64,000 bases of DNA from Lolium rigidum. Its lineage: Eukaryota; Streptophyta; Magnoliopsida; Poales; Poaceae. The stretch is taken from NCBI RefSeq assembly GCF_022539505.1, contig NC_061513.1:351025696-351089695 (forward strand), written 5' to 3'. Made by a program: the position numbers and the translations under genes. Below, piece after piece: positions 55,790 through 64,000 of the stretch (positions are counted from its first letter, which is position 1; each line of letters opens with the position of its first letter). The notes below the pieces were generated by a model that was not told the origin of the DNA, made no database searches, and saw only the letters and a program-made list of their open reading frames with translations.

Positions 55790-56912
55790 ACGACTGTTCC
55801 AGTAGTGTCCCGAAAGTCCCAAACAGTCATATATACAAAACAAATAAATTCGATAGAAAATAAATATTTTCATTTAAATTTCGTTATATTTTATGAAGTT
55901 GAATGAGAAATGGCTAAGTTTAAAAGCCTACTCGCTGTTGGTCGGGGCACGCGGCGACCTAGCCTCTTCGTCGTTCTTCCCTGGAGGCTGCTCCCGTGCC
56001 CGCCTCGCCGTCCTTACTTCACACATCTGGAGGTGCTGCCCCGCTGGCCTTTTAGCGCCACTCTCCACTCGCGGGAGGCCTCGCTCTGGGCCACTTGCAC
56101 TGTTTCGTTGGCGTGGCTTTGAGCGATGAGTTCGAGGAGCCTCTGCTACCATGAGGACGTGGGCAGCCTCCTCCGTCACCGCGCGCTTGACGGAGATTTG
56201 GAGGGCCCGCTATCATCATGCCTCTTTCTCCTCCTCTTGGAGAAGGAGGTGTCCCTTAGGTCTGACCATGTCTCGTCTGAGGAGAGGATGGATGTCTGCT
56301 CCGGGTTCGCCGCTTTCAGCCCATCGTTCTCCAGTCTTTTTCCTGCTTCTCCGCCACCTCCTCCCCCACCACCGCCTCGCGTTTAGCATTGCCCATGAAC
56401 ATTGCTAACACCTAAGCGAACTCCACCATGTCGCCGTCAAGATCGAACTAGGGGTTGCGTCCCAACATGGAGTACGTTCTTCCTAGCGGCTCGCCATTTT
56501 TTTTTTGCTCCTAGTGTGGTGGTGGTGGAGGGCCATGGCGGCGAGGGCCATGGCGGCGAGTGTGCGGTTGGGGTGGCGGAGGATGTAATTTATAGGCAGT
56601 GGCGACGCAGGTAACAGAGGTGGGAAGCAGCAGCGAATGGGCGGGAAGGGCTGACGTGGCAGTAACGAGGCCACAGGGAGGCGCACAACGGCGAAACATG
56701 GAGAAGGAGCAGTGCCGAAGAGACATCTTGTCTGCCTCCGCCTCGGGAACCATCATCGCCATTGTGAAAAGCTGACCGTGCTTCATTTCTGTAAATGAAA
56801 GGGAGGACCCGGCCGTTGCTCTGTTATGATTGGTCCTTCCTTTGGGCATTATGGCGGTGATTATATGAGTGAAGCCACTAGTACATAAGGCCTTCATACA
56901 TGGCTAAAATGG
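55790..56912. other. Unassigned GC-rich region
   Basis: Between 55910 and 56700 all strands have open frames rich in Arg, Ser, Pro and Leu, without a recognised domain. The segment may be part of a DNA transposon or captured sequence, but I see no ends. A duplicated ggccatggcggcgag occurs near 56531-56561. I do not call a gene. Confidence 0.35.
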
Positions 56913-56920
56913 TCTGTCAC

Positions 56921-57950
56921 CAGGCCCGGGCTCACGGAAGTGCGGGCTGTGCGGCTGCACAGGGCCCATATTTTTTGGGGGCCCAAAAAATTTAAATTGT
57001 CCTTTAATATAACGTACGCTCCGAGTAATAGTAATATGTTTATACCAGCCCAATTGGTGCTATAGGTCGGGCGTGTTAACGTGTAGCAAGAGATTGCGAG
57101 TTTGACTCATATTATCGTTTCTTTATTTTGTCCCACTTTTTTCTAGAACCTCTATTTGGCAGCTCGTGTCTTCATTTTAGAACCACTTAGCAGCTTGTCT
57201 CTATTTTGTCCCACATTTTTCTATTCCGACTGAAGCCTATAAGGTAAACACTAGACTATTCATTTTATTAGCATTCAACTCGTGTCTTTCTTTGAGAACC
57301 TCTTGTCAGCAACTCGTCTCTTTATTTTGTCTGATTTTTTTCAATTCCAATTGAAGCCTAAAATGTAAATACCAGATTATTCATTTTATGAGCATTGAAT
57401 AAAACTTAGATAAACTCAAAGAAGCTGCATGTGTAAATCACACTATACTTTCCGAAATAAGTTTCTAGTTAAAACTTTAAACATGTCAGAAAAATTGTAA
57501 TATGGTATCTTGACTTCTCATATTCAAATTAATAATTAATCACAACTTTGAGATTGAAAATATTTCTTTCTGAAACATGATACATGTACTTGTTGGGATA
57601 TCATTATATGCTATCAAACTTTGAGACTGAAAGTATTTCTTTCTAGTTTTTAAGACCCAAGCAGTTTTAGTTCATCAAAATCATTGGATGTTGGTTTTTT
57701 TTTTCTTTGGTTGGATACTCCTTCGGGACAAGGTATTAAACTATATATATGTATTTCCTCTTAAAATAATTTTTAAGACTATCTTACAACGAGTTCAGAA
57801 TCTACAAGCGCCGGAAGTAGTTCTTCAGTTTAAACGTCCATACAAAACATATATGTATATTATAATTATTTATTAGTAATATTTATGTAGTAAAATAGGG
57901 CCCATTTTTATGTTTCGCACAGGGTCCCGAATTTTACCGGCCCGGCCCTG
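56921..57950. mobile_element. hAT element, 1030 bp, non-autonomous
   Basis: It begins caggcccgggctcacg and ends ccggcccggccctg, imperfect inverted ends of the hAT type. It is flanked by the exact 8-bp duplication tctgtcac (56913-56920 and 57951-57958). The interior is AT-rich and contains two or three related segments around tttattttgtc and aattgaagccta, spaced about 100-150 bp. No transposase is present. Confidence 0.9.
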
Positions 57951-57959
57951 TCTGTCACA

Positions 57960-58885
57960 CACGGTTTATCCAACCAACACTATCTAAGGGTGGGTGAGGC
58001 GTCCCTACGCCGCACATGGTTTACTAAAATGTACGTGAAGGCCCCCTCTTCACACACATTTTATTTTTGAAAATTTGTTATACTCAACCTTCCTAGAATC
58101 TTATGATCACACACGGCTAATATTGAACCAGATCGTATGTGTTCAATTTATACGACACAAGTTTGTTTCAACCAACAAGGCGTATGCATCCCTAATGTTT
58201 TATCTATGCAACAACAAGCAATAACCTAGATGTAGCTAACAACCTATAACTCAACATTGCATGCAAACACATTAGTAAAAATCATTTCTATTTAATAGTA
58301 TATTTCATACACTACATGTATACATGAGTATTTTGACATTTATTAGGTTTCTAGCTATACAAATGAGAGAGCTAGCTGCGGAAATACTAGTTCTTAGTTA
58401 CATTGTTGTCTCCATGAAAGGTTCCACCCGCAATGATGTTCCACACTGCATCTAGTAACAGCCCTTTGATGAACCTTTGTTGACAATCTTTTCGTCACCT
58501 GTGTGATAATTTAAAACGCATAAGTAGTCACTCTTAACTGAAAAAAGTGTTTTATATAGTAACCAAAAATCACAATAGCGACATTTTGGAATCTATCTCC
58601 TCCCAATCTTACGAAACACATGATAGCTAGAGTTAAACTGGTTAAATTAAAAATGATTTGTGTTATTACTCAGAAGGGAGGGGCTTACTTTACTCTATTG
58701 TTCATAATCTTCGGATCAAATCCTTATACAGTGTCATGAAAATATCATCATGTTATAAGATGATAGCTAGAGTTATATGCGAAAATAGAGAAAAACTAGA
58801 AATGTATAGTTCTACCAGAGGAAGTTAATTATGCTGACACAACAGATAATGGTATACACATTAACAGGCTGGTTAATCTACTCCA
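57960..58885. other. Intergenic, no gene recognised
   Basis: AT-rich DNA without coding signal, transposon ends or RNA genes that I can identify. Confidence 0.4.
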
Positions 58886-58893
58886 CAAGCTAG

Positions 58894-59413
58894 CTAGCTT
58901 CCGCCTCGTCCACCAGGTGACTCCGGGGCAGCAAGGTTGGTGATCAGGATCCATGCCTTCCGCGCGGTCTGATCTTCCGCCATGATGATGTCGAGGATCT
59001 CATCAGAGATGGACCCATAGAGCCAGGACCGAAAGATTTTGTCTTCACGAGTCAAGTCGGCGATGCGGGCGTCGGGGCCGGTGACGGTGTTGATGTGGTG
59101 TAGCATCGTATTTGCCGAGAAGAACTCGGATCAACATCCTCCACTTGGTGAAGTTGGAGGTTTTCAGGTCAATAGTGAGGGGCACACATGTGCGGACGCT
59201 GGCCACGTTAACTGGTGGGGACGATGAGGCATGCATGGCCTCGGAGACGAGCACGCCCGAAGTCGAGTGCGAAGCGGCAGGAAATGTCGAATAGGAGAGA
59301 GTAGCGTTGGTGCTGGCACCGAGGGCCGAAGAGGAAGATTTAACGGTCGTGGGGATCGTGGAGATGGAGAGAGCACCAATGCGGCCGTCACTAAGGGCCG
59401 GAGAGGTGGCCAT
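58894..59413 (-). mobile_element. Copia gag fragment
   Basis: On the minus strand the frame starting at 59413 gives a Ser/Ala-rich N-terminus followed by VPLTIDLKTSNFTKWRMLIR. This is the opening of the gag polyprotein of plant Copia elements. After a frameshift near 59110 the reading continues DARIADLTREDKIFRSWLYG and SDEILDIIMAEDQTARKAW, the UBN2/gag core. The frame then ends, without zinc knuckle or pol. It is a truncated relic. Confidence 0.8.
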
Positions 59414-59462
59414 GTGGCGGGAGAAGATGAGATCGATGTAGGTTTAGGGTATTAGTTCGGTA

Positions 59463-59640
59463 TCTGATACCAAGAGAATGAGTTGTTTGGCAAGCACGGT
59501 ACAATTGGCGTATTCTCATGTTGATGATTTGGTGTACAAACCTAGCTTGGTTAGCAAGGTAGATCCTTGCATTATCAACAACAGAATCAATATAACGATA
59601 TGCGTGTGATATGCCTGATACACTACTATGCATGGTATGT
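59463..59640 (-). mobile_element. Copia primer-binding site and LTR remnant
   Basis: tggtatcaga (59472-59463 on the minus strand) fits the initiator-Met tRNA primer site that precedes the Copia gag fragment. The 170 bp beyond it should be the end of the 5' LTR, cut off by the SINE at 59.65 kb. Confidence 0.55.
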
Positions 59641-59651
59641 CTATTTTTTTT

Positions 59652-59930
59652 ACGAAACACAGTTATAATCATAGACGCCTATACATATGTACATACACTC
59701 ATCTCTATGAATGGACACACGCACACCCTACCCATATGAGCTCCTCTAAGAAATTGCGTCCAAGAAATAGATACAACGGGTTTTAAGATTGACGAATTCA
59801 TCACAATCGCCTCATTGTCGATGAAAACATCACCTCCCACTAAAGAATATTTCGCCTATATAACACAAAAAAGTGTCAAATCTAGGATTTAAGCCTCTGG
59901 TAAGCCTGAGAGTGGCGGTGTGGTATACTC
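59652..59930 (-). mobile_element. Au-type SINE, reverse orientation
   Basis: Read on the minus strand it has a B-box-like ggcttaaatcctag, then the body with the complement of tgaatggacacacgcacacc and ccatatgagctcct. The T run at 59644-59651 is its A tail. It is diverged but close to full length, the second Au SINE in the window. It lies between the Copia LTR remnant and the intact 126-residue gene. Confidence 0.8.
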
Positions 59931-60257
59931 TAACAGGCTGGTTGATCAATAAAGCTCCTGAATGGCAAAACAGAAGGAAATATTTAAGGAGCAGTTCATG
60001 CCTGTCAACCCGATACGAAATACGTCACGCAATCTAGGCTCATATTTTTCTTTTGGGGAATTATGCAGGCCCATGTACGAATCGGACTCCAATCCCGTCA
60101 CCTACTTCGACTCCCATAGGATATTTAGCCTAAGAAACCGTCTACTATAAAGGAAGAAACCTGCGGTCACTCTGAAAAAAGGAAACAACCTGCGGTAGCC
60201 ACGGAAAGAAAAGGCACGATCGAATCTGTGTACACGCCGAAGGAGAGAGGGAGATCG

Positions 60258-60638
60258 ATGAAGAGAGGAGCCAGGTCGAAAGCGGCGAAAAGGACCGTCG
60301 TCGCCGGCGCGAGTGACGGAAAAGAGCAGCGTAAAGCGATGGTTGAGACAGCGGCGGAGAAGGCGGCGCGGGTGGCCTTCCTCCGGGCGGGGTTGGAAGA
60401 GTCCAGGCGCTACAATGCCATGGAACTGAAGGATATGAAGGAAGAGTACCGGCGCGCCGGCAAGCTTCATACGTACGACCCAGACAAGGAGATGGAGAAG
60501 CGCTTTGCCAGGGTCGTCAAACTTCACCCCTTCCGGTGGCCTGACGATATGGTCGCAGAGATTGAAATGTGCATGCGATACCTGGAGGAAGATGAGGACG
60601 ACTACAGGATAGGACTTTATTCTTTTATTCAGGAGTAA
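60258..60638 (+). CDS. Conserved hypothetical grass protein (126 residues), intact paralogue of the split gene
   Basis: A single exon of 126 residues. The N-terminus is basic (MKRGARSKAAKRTVV); the middle is helical and charged. The C-terminal half has GKLHTYDPDKEMEKRFARVV, KLHPFRWPDDMV and ends in an acidic EEDEDDYRIGLYSFIQE. The split copy at 52-55.5 kb shares the order and these motifs, which supports real coding constraint. I recognise no domain, signal or membrane segment. The basic start could direct it to the nucleus, but this is only a guess. An open frame extends ten codons upstream; the Met at 60258 aligns with the start of the paralogue. Confidence 0.7.
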   Translation: MKRGARSKAAKRTVVAGASDGKEQRKAMVETAAEKAARVAFLRAGLEESRRYNAMELKDMKEEYRRAGKLHTYDPDKEMEKRFARVVKLHPFRWPDDMVAEIEMCMRYLEEDEDDYRIGLYSFIQE

Positions 60639-60649
60639 AATCGTGAATC

Positions 60650-61280
60650 AATTGTAATACTCCCTTAGTCTGAAAAAAGGATATGTGTTGTAGATTTCTT
60701 TTAGGGGATGCTGCAGATTTTAGTATATAGGTTCATATTTGTATGGTGCACTCTCGTCGTGTTGGTTAGATCTATTTATGTCGGTTAATTTACCTTTTCA
60801 ATAATTTAGCTATATTTCCTTAATCACCGTTAAATGATGCAATTGGCGCACAACCACTTTTTCTTCATCGTCTAGTGTGCTAGTCGTGTCTCATGTCTCT
60901 TGTGTTTTCTGTCGAGGCCAAATTAAATCTTTTCCTCTCGCTTTATTTTTATTTTTTCATTACCTGTTGAAGACACCAACCATCTCGTGTGTGTCTTGTG
61001 AGGAGGCACAAGCATGGTGGAGAAGATTGCGGTCATACTGCATCCTGCTCGCCCGGCGTCGGAGGGGGTGCTGGTGCGACGATGCCACTTCCAGCTAGGC
61101 CGGCACCCAGGGTGATGGTGCTTCTCGAGACGGGGAGAGCGTCGATGGAAAGTGTTGTGATGACGCAGTCGGCGACGACAGTGGCAACGGGGAAAGCGTC
61201 CTTCTCTGTTGTTGAATGGGGAAGAGGTCAGCGATTCACGAGCACGGAAGGCATGTATGACGCTGGCTAGATGGGTAATC
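60650..61280. other. Downstream intergenic sequence
   Basis: No gene is accepted. The Gly/Ala/Thr-rich frame at 60989-61270 has no domain and ends at the border of the Gypsy element. The first 100 bp probably include the 3' UTR of the 126-residue gene. Confidence 0.35.
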
Positions 61281-61286
61281 TCCTGC

Positions 61287-62242
61287 TTACTTTCCTCCGT
61301 CTCTGTTGCTCTCTGATTGGTGTGGGTGGTATGTAGAGTCCACGAGTACCCACGTTAAAAAGGAAAAAAAGGGGAGTTGAAAATGGAACTTGACTCTTTG
61401 GAGAAGGTGGAAGAGATTGAGCTTGGATCCTGGGTGACCCGGACGTATAGTCTGCATCTGGGGTTTGGTGTTTCTGAAACCTCCGCTTGAGCTGGAGCGA
61501 TACCTTGGGGCATTGCTGGGCCCACTCTGGTGCATCTTGCGGCATTTGCGGTTATCGTTTGCTTGGTTGAGCTTTCCTTCCATTTGGATGACGGAGTCCA
61601 CCAAGGCTTCAAGGTCGGCAAAGGGGATATTGACTAGCACAGTCTGCATCTCGTCATGCAATCCGTTTAGGAATCTCTCTTGCCTCTTCTCTGTGGTGTC
61701 GGTCTCGTCGGGGCATACCTTGACAGTGTGAGGAACCTGTCGCGGTATTCTACCACCGACATCCGTCCTTGCTTGAGTTCTCTGAACTCATCCCTCATCT
61801 TCTTGATTAGACCCGGGGGCACGTGATACTTGCTGAACTTGAGCTTAAAATCTGCCCAAGTCATGATCTGTCCGGCGTTCATGGCACGGGTGCTGGTCCA
61901 CCAGGCTCGGGCTGGTCCTGCAATATAATGGGTTGCAAACAGGACCTTCTCTGCGGCTTCGACTCCCGCTACTTTCAAGTTGTTCTCCATGGTCTGGAGC
62001 CAGTCGTCGGCATCGAGTGGCTCTTCTGTCTTGCTAAACACGGGAGGGTTGGTGTTCTGGAAGTTCTTGAGCTTGGATCCTGGGTGATCGTGGTTTCCAT
62101 GGCCCTGGTTGTTGTTGGCAATCTGTTGCAGTGCCGCTATGTTGGCTTGTCGTTCAGCTCTTTCATTCTCCCTATCTTCCATCAGGGTCTGCAGCAGTTG
62201 CATCATGGCATCTTGGCTGCTGTTGCGAGTGGGAGGGGCCAT
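61287..62242 (-). pseudogene. Gypsy gag polyprotein, frameshifted
   Basis: The first part (start Met in MAPPTRNSSQDAMM near 62242, to 61667) contains the Retrotrans_gag domain: KNFQNTNPPVFSKTEEPLDA, DDWLQTMENNLKVAGV and ARAWWTSTRAMNAGQIMTWA. It ends with FKLKFSKYHVPPGLIKKMRDEF and VVEYRDRFLTLSRYAP. A frameshift near 61667 leads to the second part, GLHDEMQTVLVNIPFADLEA, with the usual linker and RYRSSSSGGFRN before unrelated sequence. The zinc knuckle is absent. It should form the capsid of the element if repaired by its family, but this copy is not functional. Confidence 0.8.
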
Positions 62243-62629
62243 CTGAACATTGAGATAGATCATGAGATAAGAGGGAATTTTCTATGGCTTATTTTGGGTA
62301 AGTTGAAAAATCTAAAACTTGAATTCTTCTGAGGTTGAACACAAACACACATTCATTCATTCAAACATCACACATTACAAGCTAGCACTTCCATGGTTTT
62401 AAGAACCATTTTACTCTCTCTACGATACAAGGGACGGGATACAACTCACACCTACTCCAGTGATCAAGTGCAACTACTCCTCATCATCCACATCGATCGG
62501 GACGAAGTCATCTGCTCCGGCCTCCAGAAACTCATAGTCCTCTACATCAGTGTCCTCGTCTTCCTCGAAGTCATCGTCATCACTCAGGAAGGCTTCTCCT
62601 CCCTGAATGTCTTCACCTTCATCTTCTAT

Positions 62630-62983
62630 CTACCTCAGCTGGTCCACTTGGGCCTTGACAGTGGCCTCCAAGGATGCTATCTTTGCGCGAAGGCGCGCAA
62701 TGGTCGCGTCCTTCTTGGCACGCTGCTGGCGGAGTGACTTGCGGTCCCTTGCAAATAGCTTGATGGCTTCTCCTTGCTCAGTTTTGTGAGCGTGAGTCTG
62801 ATTGGCGTACACCCGGGCGTTGTACAGGTCCTTCTGTGTCTGGTACAGCATAAAGTCCAGATACTCAGCGTGGTGCCTCAGCTCGGGGTGGGGCTGCAGT
62901 TCCATGGGCACTCCCATAGAATCACGCCTCACAAGGTGCGCAAAGCGAGACGCTAAGATCGCCACCACGTTCTGCCCGCACAT
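62630..62983 (-). pseudogene. Retrotransposon leader ORF with coiled coil (broken)
   Basis: A 117-codon frame between primer site and gag contains MELQPHPELRHHAEYLDFML and ends in a strongly helical, heptad-like stretch (KKDATIARLRAKIASLEATV). In adjoining frames the reading continues upstream towards 63270 (EPIKTKFYQLGNGGSLIFEH), interrupted by stops. This extra ORF before gag is seen in some grass Gypsy families. Its function is not known to me. Confidence 0.55.
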
Positions 62984-64000
62984 ACGGGCAAGTGCTTCCT
63001 GAAGAGCACGAGCGAGTTTGTCCAGCCAGTTGCTCTCTCTGAAGGAGAAGAGGATCCTCTCAGAGGTAGAGGCTCCATCTTGCCCCTCAGATCAGCGGTG
63101 ATGATCCACTGAAGTTCCCCTTCGGGCTAGTCATTGACTTCGATTCTGTGGAACTCGGGGTGAGGACGTCCAAGGAAATCTGAGAGGGCATTGAGGTCAT
63201 GCTCGAAAATCAGACTCCCGCCATTCCCCAACTGGTAAAACTTGGTCTTGATGGGTTCCATTGGCTCCATCTGAAAGTGAATTGGATGAGTAAGTTAGAG
63301 AAGTGAACAAGTGTGTCAAAATTTTATGTAGATTCATAAGGAAGAGCATGATTCATCAATTTTTGAAAAGATCTCAAGGAAAAGAGTGTGAATAATTTTT
63401 CATAAATATTCCCTTCATTTGGTTTCAAAACTAAGTTTTTCTGAACGTCCATTCTAACTAGGGTCTTCTAAGGTCAAACAATGGCTCTGATACCAACTTG
63501 TCAACACCCGGATTTTTAAGTCCAGATGCCTATCATGCCATACATCGCAATTCCAGGAAGATTGTTGTTGCGAGACATAATAGTTGATATCATAAGTCAT
63601 CATTCATTACAAACCATAGTCGTCTTACAAATTCAGATCACATTATCCAATATTACACAAATAGTTGATCTAATGATCAACAAACACAATACATAGCGGA
63701 AGCATAATAGAAGTGGACTATCTAATCCACAGGACAACGCTTGACGTTAGAAGAACTCCTAGTTGTCGTAGGCGTCCTGCTGGTCGTCACCTTGGTAGTG
63801 CTGCTCCTCTTCATAGTCTGGCCATTTGAATAGCCAGGGACACAGTCGTGAGTACTTTAAGTACTCGCAAACTAATACTAGTGTAAGTACTATTAATTTA
63901 AGTAAGGGGGTGCTAACCTCTAGTTTATTTTGCATAGGCCAGTTTTAGTTCACAAGTATTTGATAAAAGACTCTTCATGTGCTAACTAACTCAAGTGGGA

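Larger units (their letters stand above)
61287..64000 (-). mobile_element. Gypsy LTR retrotransposon, truncated (5' LTR partial, leader ORF, gag)
   Basis: The LTR enters from the right edge and ends on the minus strand at 63499 (gggtgttgaca). After three bases follows the primer site tggtatcagagcc (63495-63483). A degraded leader reading frame and a gag frame come next. The element stops near 61287 with no protease or polymerase, so it is truncated or continues elsewhere. The LTR start is outside the window. Confidence 0.85.

Overview
This is plant nuclear DNA from a grass, most likely Triticeae or a close Pooideae relative. The evidence is GT/AG-split genes, GC-rich monocot coding sequence, Au-type SINEs, Stowaway, Tourist, CACTA, hAT and Mutator elements, and LTR retrotransposons of wheat/barley style. 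Family names come from recognised sequence, not a database search. Two 100-N scaffold gaps lie at 25019-25118 and 43380-43479.

Layout. 1-2.5 kb: GC-rich degenerate repeats and a MITE. 2.6-7.0 kb (-): four-exon MBF1 coactivator gene with a long, internally duplicated first intron. 7.2-8.3 kb: LINE relic and Au SINE. 9.4-11.9 kb (-): PNGase A-like glycoamidase whose 3' end is tandemly duplicated. 13-17.5 kb (+): duplicated 2-alkenal (double-bond) reductase, one copy truncated and one intact. 19.6-21.5 kb (+): seven-exon uridine nucleosidase, convergent with a three-exon chloroplast RAP-domain gene at 22.0-24.6 kb (-). 25-36 kb: retrotransposon-rich block holding a minus-strand Gypsy element inserted in another LTR, a truncated Copia element, a 1.6-kb Mutator element and a perfect inverted repeat. 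36.8-37.7 kb: truncated CACTA element. 38.4-39.6 kb (+): intronless GDSL lipase. 44.6-47.5 kb (-): PNGase A relic and a second intact PNGase A gene. 47.9-49.5 kb: degraded LINE. 52-55.5 kb: a small gene split by a CACTA and a Harbinger element. 55.6-60 kb: MITEs, a hAT element, a Copia gag relic and a second SINE. 60.3 kb (+): intact paralogue of the split gene. 61.3-64 kb: minus-strand Gypsy element leaving the window.

The host genes do not form a pathway; they are ordinary single genes separated by mobile DNA. Three local gene families are visible: PNGase A (two intact copies, one relic, one duplicated 3' end), alkenal reductase (one intact, one truncated) and the 126-residue unknown family (one intact, one split). 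I see no new multi-gene system. The most unusual observations are a 5S rRNA-like segment with its internal-promoter motifs inside both copies of a non-autonomous CACTA family, and the small gene broken by two unrelated transposons within two bases of each other, whose empty-site reconstruction has exactly the length of its intact paralogue.
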